This document shows positions 32,801 through 43,375 of a DNA stretch of 64,000 bases, piece after piece. Source of the stretch: Patiria miniata (lineage: Eukaryota > Echinodermata > Asteroidea > Valvatida > Asterinidae); contig NW_024037062.1 of NCBI RefSeq assembly GCF_015706575.1, positions 8,738,811-8,802,810 on the forward strand, written 5' to 3'. How positions within the stretch are numbered: position 1 is the stretch's first letter; each line of letters opens with the position of its first letter. The translations under genes and the position numbers were made by a program. The notes beneath the pieces were generated by a model that was given only the letters and a program-made list of their open reading frames with translations, was not told the DNA's origin and searched no databases.

Positions 32801-35800
32801 AAAAAATCGTGGAATTTAAAGCTATCTTGGAAAGTCATGGAAAGTTAATATTCCAAGAAAAAACTCACAAAAAAAGGTGTGCGTCCTTTCAGCAAAACGA
32901 AAACAATTCACACACATCCCCATGTGATTTGTTTTCGTTTTGCTGAAAGAACACTTACCTTCTTGTGATACGTGGACAGAACTTTAAAACGGTGGTTGTG
33001 TTTAAAAATCGTTAACATGAAAAGTACATGAGTGATTTGAATGATTCTTGTACTAAAAGAAAGCATATGAATTGGGCTTTCATATCCTAGATTTTGAAAG
33101 TGCTACATGTAGAACAATGGTCCCGACACTTGGGTTTCGTTTTTTTTTTTACTCACCCTGTATTTCCTCTTTATGCATGTGCTCTATACATGCTTGGGAA
33201 GTGTGTGGCCTAGTGGTTAGGGTTCGTGACTCATGATCAGAGGGTCCGGGGTTCGAATCCAGCTGGTCATATATTGTGTCCTTGGGCAAGCCACTTCACC
33301 CCCACTTGCCTCTCTCCACCCAGGAGTATAAATGGGTACTGGCATTAGCTGGGGAGTAACCTGCGATGGACTGGCATCCCATCCAGGGGGAATAGAAATA
33401 TTCTCAGTCGTTTCATGCTACTGAAACCAGAGATGAACGCTGGCCTGATGGGCCACATTGGCTCACAACAGACTTTACTACTACAAATGCTAGGAATGTG
33501 GTGATAAGAGGCCTTGTAAGTGTTTAATGACACCTAAGTTGAACATGAAAAAGTAGGAGGATTGCTATCAGGGGAGGTGGGGGCCATCTTATGGTAACGC
33601 ACACTGCATAGATCATTGTTTTCAGTGTGATGACTGGCCAGTGTATTGTAAATAGGCTCCTAAGATGCCAAAACAGCTCAAGAATTGGTCATGGAAAGCC
33701 TTAATTTTGTCCTGGAAAAGTCACGGAAAAGTCATTGAATTTCATTTTAAGATTTCTGCTGAAACCCATTACATAATTTCCCGGCGTGATGTTTTTTTTT
33801 ACACCCAATAGACTTTATTCACGAGAAGGCCATATTGAATTGAAAGCGAATTAAATTCATCATTTTTGGAACTTGCGAGTCGAAATAAAAACAATGAAAT
33901 AAAAGTGTTCATTACAAATTAATACCAGTCTGCTCTGATAAATAATTTTAAATTTGTGATTTAAACATACCCTAATGTTTTAAACCACATTTAAAAAAAA
34001 AAAATTTGAAAGTGAGGCTTGGCGTGCACTCCAATCATCAAATAGTCTGGCACCATCCCATTCAACAGTTTACAATTTATAAAATAGATTCAGGGAACAC
34101 AACCAAAATGGCTTTCTCTTGAATAAGGTCCATGGGTGCAAAATGGCAGCCAAGGCGAAGTTGTGGATCTTTCCTTGTTCATAAGATTTTATGCAATACA
34201 TTTGCCTTTTCTCTTGTCAAGGTGATCTTGTCTACAATATTCTACGAGGGCCACTGGAGTTGGTCGTCGGTGTTGCGTTTGGCTGTCTCGGTGGGGTAGT
34301 TCTGTGGTACCTACCAGACCGGTTTCAGGTAAGGACAGGGGCGTAGCAAGGTCATTTTTATTGGGGTGGGGGGTGGTGATAATTTCATGAAAAGGGCACT
34401 TGCACATCCGTGCTGAAATGTAAACATGTTTGTTTTTTTTCGTAAAATCAATTGGGGGGGGGGGGATGGAAGCATTTGTTGATGGGGACGCTGTTCAGAA
34501 CTGACGATCATGCACACTAACGAACAATGGTGCTTTTCAGGGCGAAACATGAGCCCAAATTTTTTAAAAGGGAACCTATAACGGCCGATGGCACAATAAA
34601 GGCGACAACTTTTTTTTTTTTTTTTAAAGGGCACTTGGTGAGGAAAAGGCACTTGTTAACAAAAGAAGGGCACTCTTCTGGTGAAAAAAAGGGGCATTTG
34701 AATGGAAAAGGGCAGTCTATAAAAAATATGGGGAAGGTTTTTTGGGTCGTAAAGACATTTTGAAGCATACGCATATGTATTTCCAGCGGTGATTATAAGT
34801 GTCCTTCTTGGACGTTGTCCCTAGCTTCTGTGACCATGATGTCAGACGATTTAATGTTAAGTACACGTCTGCTGTGTGTGTACCGTATATTCACATAATG
34901 TACAAGTACTCACAGCACCAATACACATACGTTGTTTCTTGCACACACAGTCATTTCTTTGTTCTTGTGTACAAACATTTTTAAGGTTTGAAAATCTAGT
35001 TTCAAAATGCTCCTATTTTAACCAGAATTAATTTCCTGAGCTGAAATTCGAACTTAATATCCCTTACATAAAATACTCCAATTTGCGACCGATCAACACA
35101 CCTTGGAAATTCCTAGTTTTTTAGTAAAATCCATATATCTATTTCGTGATAATCTTGTGGAGACGTATTCACCTATAGAAATTGCTCTGTGGAGACGAAT
35201 TCAATCTTTTGTTCCCTATTATACGCATGTCTCCGTAAGGTAGTGAATTACAAAAAAAACATGTTGTTTCCCGTTCATCTGCTGAATGTGATGCACTGGT
35301 AGAATACGTGCGAATGGAACACGACTAGCACCCAAACAGCTCGAGTTTTGAGAGTCAAAGTTTTAGCAATTTTTTTCTCTGATTTATCCAAATTTCCAGA
35401 ATGCATTTGTTCTGCGACGCACCGTGCTGCTATTTGGTGGGGGGCTTTTTGCCGTCTTCGGCAGTGCTGCAGTGAAGTTTTCCGGTGCGGGAGCCCTCGG
35501 TTGCCTGACGATGGCGTTTGTAGCCGGACATGGCTGGAAAAAGAATAAGGTTCGTTCATTTGTTCAGAAAAGTAACAACAAATAATTACTTAGAAATGTA
35601 AAAAAAAAATATCTCTAACCTTGCTCTTTAACATACTCAAATGGTTGTTTTTTTCTCCTAACAAATTTTTGATTTGCATGTTTTGTGGTTCATGCTCATG
35701 GCGTCAAGTACACACCACTAATTTTATTTTAAATGTACATAAACTAATAGCGTCTTCACGTGAGCGTCAGACGTCGTCAGCAATGCATTTGAATGTCTCT

Positions 35801-38800
35801 CCCAGTGGTCTCCCCCAACTCTCCCTTTCTTACCGTTGAGGGGGTGCTTATGCATGGAGTCTATAGGTCCACATATTTCTACATTGTTGAACAACTGTTG
35901 TGCAGATTGCTGCATTATTGTTATCATAATTTACATGCTTGTTTTGTTTATAGGAGCCTATTGTGAAGAACATTGATTTGCTGTGGATCATCTTTGAACC
36001 CTTGCTGTTCGGTCTGATTGGTGCAGAAGTTGCCATAGAAACAGTGCAGCCAGCTACCATTGGTAAGTCAATAATGCCGACATTGTATTTTCAATTTTTT
36101 TTTCCTTCACCGACACATTTTTTTTAAAAACACTGTATGCTGTTGTCCAAGGGCTTGCTACAAAAATTCACAAGCGTACTCGGGTGGGACTCGAACCTAC
36201 GACCTCCTGCTTACTAGTGCAGACGTCTTACTTGACCACTGAGCTTCGTAACCACTTGTCCTTACTCGTATGAAGTGAAGCACACACATGTTTTTTTCCG
36301 TCTTCGCTTGAGCATCGGGTGTCTTCAGCAATGTTTGAATGTCTCTCCCAGTGGTCTCCCCCAACTCTCCCTTTCTCACCGTTGAGGGGGTACTTGTGCA
36401 CGGAGCCCATAGCCTGGATGACAGTCCTGTTTGACTTCTTGTTTTTCTTGTCATTAGGGCTTGGCCTGGCAACGCTGTTCATCGGGCTGGCCGCCAGGCT
36501 ACTTGCGTCGTTCCTAGCCGTCTGCAGAGCAAAGATGAATCTGAAGGAGAAGTTGTTTATCGCCCTCGCTTGGCTGCCTAAAGCAACTGTACAGGTATGA
36601 GACCGCTAACTCGTTGATCAAAACAAGACTAGGCAAGTCTAGTAAAGCTGGTCCCAGAGTGCACAAACATTCTATTCAATTTGGCGATTCACAATGCAGT
36701 GCGCCACCAAGAGCTTGCCATGGAGAGTTCAGTTTTCAAGTTTACGGTCGACAAAACATGGCCCATTTGATTGAGTGTCAGTAGGCAACTTGAGCTAATT
36801 TGTGAAGGATTGGGGCATAGCGTTCTGCCGCCTTACAAAAAACACCATATTGATCAAAAGAAAAGTAAAGGGCAAACAGATCCTCGAATCATACGCTTAC
36901 GAAACTACTGATCGGACAAACTTACAATTTCAAATAGCCCGTGCTGTCAATTGTCGACCATCTCCCACAATGCACTGGGAAAAAATGAACTCTCCGTGGT
37001 AAACTCTTGGTGGCGCACTGCATTGTGAATCGCCCGAATTGATACAGAATTCCAATTCACTCGAACACAATCTTTTCATTAAGATAGAAGTAGTGCTGCT
37101 AAATTATTTCAATAAACTTGATATTTTTATTGCTATACCCCCTGCCCCTTCTCCCCCCCCCCCAAAAAAAATTTGATGTCCAAGCACAAAATATGACCCA
37201 TTCCAGTGGAAAAATCTAAAACATAAGTTTGAAAAGCCAAGTATTTTTTTTATTTGTTTAAATATAAACAAATGTTTCAATTTACATAATTTGACAGGCG
37301 GCGATCGGACCAGTGGCCCTGGACACAGCGATCAAGCACGGATCTGGAGAGTACATAGAGCTAGGAACACAGGTCAGTTTAGCTCCTAAAATCTCTTTGT
37401 TTTTAAAGGGAATATACAACATTTGCAAACATCGAAAAATAAATAAGTTTTTACGAAATACCTTACTAGGATGTTGGTAAATGACAGTCACAAGCATTCT
37501 GTAAAATTACGGCACCTGGTGTGAAGTCATTTTCAAGAAAATGGTATTTTTGTATACATTTCCAACGGTGGTCAGCTGACCACCGTTGGAAAAACCTAAC
37601 TATTGTTCAACTACTGCTCCATATTTGTTTCAGTTCAAATTGTGTTTGCTATTGGTTACATGTTCATGAATGGGTGCAGGCCAGCTAGACTGGTTCCCTT
37701 ACCTTACAATTTTCCGGCATCTATAAATTTATCCATTTCATCTTTAGTGGAGTCAGGGAACCAGACTACTTGAACATTTTTGTTTTTCTTGTTTTTTTCG
37801 AGCATTTTCGGACACAAAACTTCAAACATGTCAGTGTAACAATATTTGATCTATTATACTAACCCCTCAACTAGTTCATTTCTGAAAATGACAGTGAAAG
37901 CCAATGAAGTTCATTCCCTTTAAAAGTTTACATTTGATATTAAACCTTGGTGATTATGACATTCAGGACATTACTTTGCCAGAGGGTGATATTACCATAT
38001 TTGTCTGAAGAAAAAAGTGGATGTGCTAAGTTTATTTTTGTACTGTAAATGCATTCAAAGTTACACAATGCCTGAATAAATCCTCGTCATCTGATTGGGG
38101 TCGTTGATCACATGTCATTGAATTATTCGTCCAACCCACGGCCTGAAAGCACCGCAATAATAGAAGTTCCATTCCATGGTAAAAAGAAGTTTCATTGCAT
38201 GGTCACACTATTTCCAATCAGATGACGAGGATTTACTCGGGCATGGCATATACTAATGATGAATGCTTATGAGTGCAATGGTAAGAATAATTTCATGAGG
38301 TGACAGATGGAATGTTCCATTTCACAAGACGAAGCCGAGTGGAATGGAACATTTCATCTGTCACCTAATGAAATTATTCTTACCAATCATGAATGCTTAT
38401 GAGTGCAATGGTAAGAATAATTTCTTGAGGTGACAGATGGAATGTTCCATTTCACAAGATGAAGCTGAGTGAAATGGAACATTCCATCTGTCACCTCTTG
38501 AAATTATTCTTACCATTGCACTCATAAACATTCATTGTTTGTATATTGTGAAGAAATTTAACTCTCTGCATGACAAAACACAATGAATTAATCTATTAAG
38601 CCCCTCCCCTTTTGAATAATTCACATTTTGACCAATCACAGCTTAGTTTGTGCTACCACATGCCCGACAAAAGCCGACATTTAAAAATAAAACTATCTGG
38701 CACATGAAATAAATATTTATCTATTTTTCATTTCTGACCTTTGTTTTTTGTTTCAGCTGTTGACCGTTGCAGTTCTCTCAATCCTGGTTACGGCTCCGCT

Positions 38801-39023
38801 GGGGGCTATCGCCATAGCGCTGGCCGGGCCCCGCCTACTCAGCAAATCCATCAATGAAAAGCCCAGAGACAACAACAACCGCCGACCAATCATCCATCTG
38901 GTACCTATAGGGACACCCCCCGAGAGCGAGGTAGTCGAACTATCCCCCGTCAGCCCGGAACCCGATCGTTCCAATCCACTAAATAGGTTGGTTGCGGTTG
39001 TTGAAAGCGACGATAAAGTTTGA
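29130..39023 (+). CDS. SLC9B/NHA2-like sodium/proton antiporter, nine coding exons, 672 aa
   Basis: Exons 29130-29856, 31411-31681, 32607-32782, 34222-34328, 35400-35549, 35954-36062, 36458-36594, 37298-37372 and 38757-39023 join in phase to 2019 nt ending in TGA. The protein belongs to the CPA2 cation/proton antiporter family (SLC9B1/2), which moves Na+ or Li+ against H+ across plasma or organelle membranes. A cytosolic N-terminus of about 188 residues precedes the membrane part. The unwound-helix motif GAVTPAVIVPS (T340-P341) and the ion-binding pair D373-D374 (ASCDDVLAI) are intact, as are AEVAIE and the late LPKATVQAAIG motif (K555). Human SLC9B2 is about 537 aa; the extra length here is mostly N-terminal. 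SLC9B1 and SLC9B2 cannot be told apart, and invertebrate copies may precede that split. The ATG is 13 nt after a polypyrimidine-AG acceptor, so a non-coding 5' exon is likely. Confidence 0.95.
29911..30271. mobile_element. GGCC-ended element with a different interior, SLC9B intron 1
   Basis: 361 bp; GGCC plus A-run ends, then GTCGGTCTATGGTCAG at left and its near complement at right; TTA on both sides. It begins 55 nt after the exon 1 donor. Confidence 0.75.
30383..30841. mobile_element. TTAA-flanked CCCTAAC-ended element with a nested palindromic element
   Basis: TTAACCCTAAC at left and GGGGTTAA at right. Inside, at about 30568-30809, is a palindromic element with inverted ends CCAATTTCATAGAGCTGCTT. 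SLC9B intron 1. Confidence 0.7.
30568..30809. mobile_element. palindromic element, CCAATTTCATAGAGCTGCTT ends
   Basis: About 240 bp, almost fully self-complementary: both ends read CCAATTTCATAGAGCTGC inward, and TGCTTAAGCA blocks recur. No coding. Confidence 0.75.
31411..31681 (+). CDS. SLC9B-like coding exon 2
   Basis: Codes residues 243-332: MLIVGFILRNVPRIN, then SSGLRSVALVVILMQAGLGL and the helix through CVRLCFLPCLVEAC to LGLPWVWGFMLG. These are family-typical helices. The acceptor is TTATTCAG and the donor GTAAGG, leaving in phase 2. Confidence 0.95.
31763..32272. mobile_element. AGTCCATCATTTG-family element, copy 3, in SLC9B intron 2
   Basis: TTAA at 31759-31762 and 32273-32276; central near-palindrome at 32082-32117. 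Confidence 0.8.
32278..32550 (+). repeat. dispersed repeat, copy 3, SLC9B intron 2
   Basis: Abuts the TTAA-flanked element on its left and ends 57 nt before exon 3. Confidence 0.7.
32607..32782 (+). CDS. SLC9B-like coding exon 3 (ion-binding Asp-Asp)
   Basis: Codes residues 333-391. It carries GAVTPAVIVPS, equivalent to the discontinuous helix, and ASCDDVLAI with D373-D374 matching D278-D279 of human SLC9B2, the cation/proton site. The acceptor is TTCTTCCAG and the donor GTATGG. The phases match both neighbours. Confidence 0.96.
32886..32949. repeat. perfect 21-bp inverted repeat, SLC9B intron 3
   Basis: CTTTCAGCAAAACGAAAACA at 32886 pairs exactly with 32929-32949 across a 22-nt loop. Confidence 0.85.
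33198..33480 (+). mobile_element. tRNA-derived SINE in SLC9B intron 3
   Basis: A-box GTGGCCTAGTGGTTAG, B-box GGGTTCGAATCC, then TGTCCTTGGGCAAGCCACTT and GCGATGGACTGGCATCCCAT, common in animal tRNA-SINE bodies. Confidence 0.75.
34222..34328 (+). CDS. SLC9B-like coding exon 4
   Basis: Codes residues 392-427: DLVYNILRGPLELVVGVAFG, then CLGGVVLWYLPDRFQ. The acceptor is TTGTCAAG and the donor GTAAGG. It leaves in phase 0. Confidence 0.94.
35400..35549 (+). CDS. SLC9B-like coding exon 5
   Basis: Exactly 50 codons (residues 428-477): two hydrophobic segments (VLLFGGGLFAVFGSAAVKFS; ALGCLTMAFVAGHGW) ending in a Lys/Asn cytosolic loop. The acceptor is ATTTCCAG; the donor GTTCGT is weak but keeps phase 0. 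Confidence 0.93.
35750..35870 (+). repeat. dispersed repeat with CAGTGGTCTCCCCCAACTC core
   Basis: A second copy lies at 36298-36415; both in SLC9B introns. Confidence 0.6.
35954..36062 (+). CDS. SLC9B-like coding exon 6
   Basis: Codes residues 478-513: IDLLWIIFEPLLFGLIGAEV, corresponding to the family's FQPLLFGLIGAEV helix. The acceptor is TTTATAG and the donor GTAAGT. It leaves in phase 1. Confidence 0.95.
36130..36255 (-). mobile_element. tRNA-derived SINE in SLC9B intron 6, reverse
   Basis: On the minus strand: CTCAGTGGTCAAGT, CTGCACTAGTAAGCAGGAGG and GGTTCGAGTCCCACC. Same family as 12851. Confidence 0.6.
36298..36415 (+). repeat. second copy of the CAGTGGTCTCCCCCAACTC repeat
   Basis: Ends about 40 nt before exon 7; about 85 percent like 35750-35870 by eye. 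Confidence 0.6.
36458..36594 (+). CDS. SLC9B-like coding exon 7
   Basis: Codes residues 514-559: LGLATLFIGLAARLLASFLA, then NLKEKLFIALAWLPKATVQ. The LPKATVQ lysine (K555) is a conserved late-helix residue in these antiporters. The acceptor is GTCATTAG and the donor GTATGA; phase 0 out. Confidence 0.95.
36670..37051. mobile_element. inverted-repeat element in SLC9B intron 7
   Basis: Arms of about 65 bp: GGCGATTCACAATGCAGTGC near 36682 mirrored near 37012. Confidence 0.7.
37298..37372 (+). CDS. SLC9B-like coding exon 8
   Basis: Exactly 25 codons (560-584): AAIGPVALDTAIKHGSGEYI, then ELGTQ. This continues the conserved AAIGxVALDTA block. The acceptor is TTTGACAG and the donor GTCAGT. A TTAA-flanked repeat begins 34 nt into the following intron. 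Confidence 0.94.
37407..37919. mobile_element. AGGGAAAATA-family element, copy 3, in SLC9B intron 8
   Basis: TTAA at 37403-37406 and 37920-37923. A perfect 34-bp central palindrome at 37559-37592. It starts 34 nt after the exon 8 donor. Confidence 0.85.
38069..38250. mobile_element. palindromic element with ATCCTCGTCATCTGATTGG arms
   Basis: Arms at 38078-38100 and 38213-38238 are inverted copies; SLC9B intron 8. Carries an AGTTCCATTCCATGG motif. Confidence 0.6.
38256..38535. repeat. two tandem palindromes of about 134 bp
   Basis: AATGCTTATGAGTGCAATGG to AATTATTCTTACC is self-complementary and occurs twice in tandem. A single related copy lies at 19670-19760. Confidence 0.75.
38757..39023 (+). 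CDS. SLC9B-like coding exon 9 (last helix, tail, stop)
   Basis: Codes residues 585-672: the last helix LLTVAVLSILVTAPLGAIAI and GPRLLSKSI, then a cytosolic tail of about 60 residues containing TPPESEVVELSPVSPEPDRS and ending SDDKV. The acceptor is TTTGTTTCAG. Degenerate copies of the tail segment repeat downstream to about 40080. Confidence 0.95.
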   Translation: MLTVAVLSILVTAPLGAIAIALAGPRLLSKSINEKPRDNNNRRPIIHLVPIGTPPESEVVELSPVSPEPDRSNPLNRLVAVVESDDKV

Positions 39024-40085
39024 AGAAATGAATTGACTTGAGACTACTTAACGAGAAGGACTAAGCTTTTGACCCATCATACATCTGGTAGGGACACCCC
39101 TGAGAGCGAGGTAGTGGAACTATCCCCTGTCAGCCCGGAACCCGATCGTTCCAATCCACTAAATAGGTTGGATGCGGTTGTTGAAAGTGACGATAAAGTT
39201 TGAAGAAATGAATTGACTTGAGACTACGTAACAAGAAGGACCAAGCTGTTGACCCATCATACATCTGGTAGGGACACCCCTGAGAGCGAGGTAGTGGAAC
39301 TATCCCCTGCCCGGAACTGGATCGTTCCAATCCACTAAATGGGGGGTTGCGGTTGTTGAAAGCGACGATTAAGTTTGAAGGAGTAGATTGACTTGAGACT
39401 ATTTAACAAGAATTAAAGGACCAAGCTGTTGACCCGTCATCCATGTGGTAGGAACACCCCCCGTGATGGAGGTGGACGAACTATCCCTGTCAGCCTGAAC
39501 TGGATCATTCCATTCCACTAAGTAAGGGAGCTACGGATGCTGGAAACGACGATAAAGTTTGAAGGAATATATTTGCGACTACTTAAGAACAGGACAAGAG
39601 GTGTTTACCCGTCATCCATCTGGTAGGGACACCCCCCCGAGAGGGAGGTAGTCAACTGTGCCCCATCTCCCTAGAGCTGGATCATTCCAATCCACTTAAA
39701 AGGGGAGCTATGGCTGCTGAAAATGATAAAGTTTGAAGGAATAGATCGAGTAGTGACTACGTAATGAGAGGACCAAAGACAAGAGCTGATGACCAATCAT
39801 CAATCTGGTAGGGACACCCCCGAGAACGAGATGGTTGAACTATCCCCTGTCAGCCCAGAACTGGATCATTCCAATCCGCTAAATAGGGCAGCTACAGCTG
39901 CTGAAAGTGAAGATAAGGTTTTTAAGGACTACATTGAATTGCAACTACTGAATGAGAAAGAAGCCAAGGACAAGAGCTGTTGACCCGTCTTCCATCTGAT
40001 AGGAACACCCCCAAGAGTGAGGTAATGGAACTGTCCCCTGTAGTGTAAGCCCAGAGATGGGTCATTCCATTCCATAAAATAGGGG
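38895..40085 (+). repeat. tandem copies of the SLC9B terminal coding segment, about seven units
   Basis: A unit of about 175-190 bp starts near 38899 inside the last exon and recurs near 39082, 39262, 39443, 39618, 39803 and 39992. Each begins at an ATCTGGTAGGGACACC-like sequence, runs through the ELSPVSPE-coding part and SDDKV-TGA, and ends in short former 3'UTR. Only the first unit is the real C-terminus. Units two and six keep an open frame through the tail segment; the others have small indels. Unit six (39789-39983) has lost the stop and runs on to a total of 64 codons. Confidence 0.9.
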
Positions 40086-40218
40086 AGCTGCAATTTTCTT
40101 CGTTACAACAAAGTTTAAAGAAATATTTTGCTAAAAATTACCCTGTAAATGAGGAGGGGGAAAAATAGAATTTATGAGGTTTGTTGAACTTAAATAATAG
40201 GTAGACAGGGTATCAAAA

Positions 40219-40224
40219 AATAAA
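40219..40224 (+). terminator. possible poly(A) signal of the SLC9B-like gene
   Basis: AATAAA just after the terminal-exon array, about 1.2 kb past the stop. If used, the array would be part of the 3'UTR. The motif alone is weak evidence. Confidence 0.25.
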
Positions 40225-40687
40225 CCACCAGTTTTAAACTTGAAAAGAGCAATACACAAATTTGACGTTTTAATCAACTTTTGATTTCAAACCCCTTCCT
40301 TGATAGTGGCCAAATTATTCCAGCATTGTTTTTCATAGGTCGGAACATTCCATCTTATTAAAGATGGGTGTTGGGATTTTAATTATTTTCACTGATGGGA
40401 AAAAATGAAGTTATTCATCAAATTCATAAAAAAAGTGTATATATAATTTGCATTCAAATTTTCTCCATATATAACTTTTTAGAAAAGTATTCATAGATGT
40501 TCAGGAAAAGTCATACAGTACTCTGCACGAAGAAATACTTTTTGTGGTTTTTTTTTTATGAAGAACACATTCTTTGAATTCAAATACAACTTCCTAGGAA
40601 TTTTTGCGGTTTTGTTCATTTCTTAATTTTACACATATGTAAATTGATTCATATCATTAAGCGATTGAATATTGTTTCACAGCTTAA

Positions 40688-41201
40688 AGGGAAAATACAA
40701 CATTTGCAAACATCAAAAAATAAAACTACCAAATCATTTTGAAATACCTTGCTGGACTGTTAGTGAATGACAGTGTAAAGCATCCTGTAAAATCATGGCA
40801 CCTTGTATACTGTCATTTTCAAGAAAAGTGGTATTTTTGTATCAATTTCCAACGCTGATCGGCCGATCAGCGTTGGAAAAAACTGGCTTTTTTTCAAATA
40901 TTGGCACCAATTGACCATCGCACTTGTTTTCAATCGATTACAAACCTATGAACGGGTACGAGCCAGCTAGACTGGTTCCCTGACCTTACAATTCCCCAAT
41001 GTATGTAAACTGCTCTGTTTCTTCTTATATGGAGTCAGGGAGCCAGACTACAGGAAAATGATGGTTTTTCTTGGTTTTTATAGCATTTTCGAACCCAAAA
41101 CCTCCAAAAAGTCAGTGTAACTATATTTGCTTTATATTTCCAACCCCCCAATTCCATCCATTTCTGAAAATTACAACAAAAGCAAATGATGTATATTCCC
41201 T
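40688..41201. mobile_element. AGGGAAAATA-family element, copy 4
   Basis: TTAA at 40684-40687 and 41202-41205. A perfect 34-bp central palindrome at 40846-40879 whose arms differ from copy 3 yet remain complementary. Confidence 0.85.
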
Positions 41202-41464
41202 TTAAAATGTGCAGGATTCTACAGACAAATGTGGCGGCAGACATTTTCTGCGATGGCGCAAGGCTCGTGCGAGTCACTCTCGGGTAGTACACACGCACTC
41301 CAGGCACCTTCGACCAATCGGAATACCAAAATGCGCATGCGCCTCGTTTTTAACAACGCGTGCAGCATGCGCATGAGCGTGACACCACCGCAGTAAAAGC
41401 TTCTAAGTCAGGTCGCCGGATTCCACTATAATCCAGTGTAAGCACATTGTCAGTTCTATGACGA

Positions 41465-41576
41465 AGGCCCCCTTTAATGGCGAAAGCATTGTGCTAGCTA
41501 TTGTCCAGATGATCCGTCACACGGCAGTTGCTTTGTACAATAGCGTGCACAATGGTTTCTCCATTGAAGGGGGCCT
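41465..41576. mobile_element. short foldback, AGGCCCCCTT ends, copy 1
   Basis: 112 bp; the left arm (AATGGCGAAAGCATTGTGCT) pairs with the right arm over about 45 bp. Confidence 0.7.
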
Positions 41577-41773
41577 CGTGAGTGTCTGGTGGTCACGTGC
41601 CCACCCTGATTATTACTTCTCTTCCTGATAGTCTTCCTTATTCTACAGTGTTCTACCCAGCAAGTATAAGTATACCTAACTTTTACTTACTTTTTTACTT
41701 GTTTTACATTGTGTTGTCTAAAATTTTAAATTTCTTTTAAAACTGAGTCATGAGATTATAATTTAAGTGTGTG

Positions 41774-42149
41774 TATATAACTGACGTACAGATCCTTGTC
41801 ATTTGATTGGTGGAACTCACATCACGTGACATTCATTATTGCTGCCATTCACAACGCTTAACGGGGCTCAAAAAGTCCCATTCGCCCTTGGGCAATGGGA
41901 TTTACTGTTCAACAGTTAGGATCATCCTTGCTCCATGGTGCGGTATTTTGTGTGCAAATGTATGCTGGTGTGCGCGTTCAGCGTTGCGCGTAGCGCGTAT
42001 TGTTCCAAAGAGCCAGCGTTACAGAGTTGGGTTCAAACAGTTTTATTAAAGGGGTGGTTTGGAAGAGCGAAATGCATTTTCCACCAGTTTTGTAGTGAAA
42101 TAAAAGATCAAATATGTCGAATGACAAGGATCTGTATGTCAGTTATATA
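41774..42149. mobile_element. inverted-repeat element with TATATAACTGACGTACAGAT ends
   Basis: About 32-bp inverted ends (ACAGATCCTTGTCATT). The palindromic TATATA flanks make the target duplication (TA or TATA) ambiguous. Confidence 0.75.
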
Positions 42150-42325
42150 AAACAAATATTCAGTGGTTATAAATTGTGAAATGGGAGGAATGTTATGGCT
42201 CGGTAAAATCTGGACTTTGCCATTTCACTCAGCTTCCCTTCTAGTCTTCTACACTTGACAATCCTTCAAGATTTTGCCAACATATTGACCACCCCCCCCC
42301 CCTCAAAAAAAACAGTAAACGGTTA

Positions 42326-42702
42326 GGCCAAAAAAAAAAGTCTCTGGTTTCTGGTATGGAGCTTGCCCAAAAAGTGGTGCGGCGACGCGGCCTTTTTTTT
42401 TTTTTACCTGATTTTTTTTGCTTCAAATGTCGGCTGATGACTGCAAATGGTGCCTGACTGAACTTAGTGCAAATATATGGGAGTCCAGAGAGGCCACATA
42501 AAGCTTATTCTCGACCATACATGTAACCCAATCTAAAAACACGTTAAAATTGTGCAGCAGCAGGATTCCAGTCAAACCAGTGAGTTTGGCGGTTTTGAGA
42601 CATCATCTTTCATTGAAAAAAAAACTATTTCATTTTGCTGACGCGCATGGCTACGGCGACGCGCGTGCATACCAGAAACCGGAGAATTTTTGGGGGGGGG
42701 CC
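42326..42702. mobile_element. GGCC-ended element, third interior type
   Basis: 377 bp; TTA on both sides; inverted arms around CTGGTTTCTGGTATG. Short G and A runs next to the ends. Confidence 0.7.
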
Positions 42703-43375
42703 TTATTTATGATTAAGTGATTGAGATATTTACTATAAACTTGTTTAACGATTTCAAGCATTAATTGAATGAATCACACAGAATACGAAGCAGAGTTAAA
42801 ATGAAATTATTGTTTCTTGATTATATTTTGATTCAATGAGTAAAGATTATATTTTAGTTTAACAATATGAAAAAGAAACAATTATCCAACTACAAAATTA
42901 CGACTTATTTTTTAACTTGCACATAATTTGAGTAAAGCAATGGCCTTGAAAACTTAGATTCTTTTCTTGAGAAAAGTGTAAATTCTTCTAAAATGTGGTA
43001 TGTAGTGACAGAATATACTTTTGTATTTGTCATAAACCAACATCTTGTACTAAACAATTTAATACCTCAATTTAGAGTATTCTTTAAATTCTATATATTA
43101 GTCATTCTTTATTTACAAATTTTATTGTACTTTCTTTCTTTCACTGTACTTTTTCTATCAGATGTTTAAACTAACTTCCATATTGTCCATGTATATAGCA
43201 ATACTATAACATGAAATCAGAAGAAGTGATTTTACTTAAAGTTTATCAACTTGTGTGAGCTGTAACTTCATGCTTAATTCATTGATGTATTCAAATTCCT
43301 CTATAAAAGCTTTTGTATTTTCTGTTAGAACTTTGTAAATGAAATGTAACTTTGTATATACATGTATAACATTAA

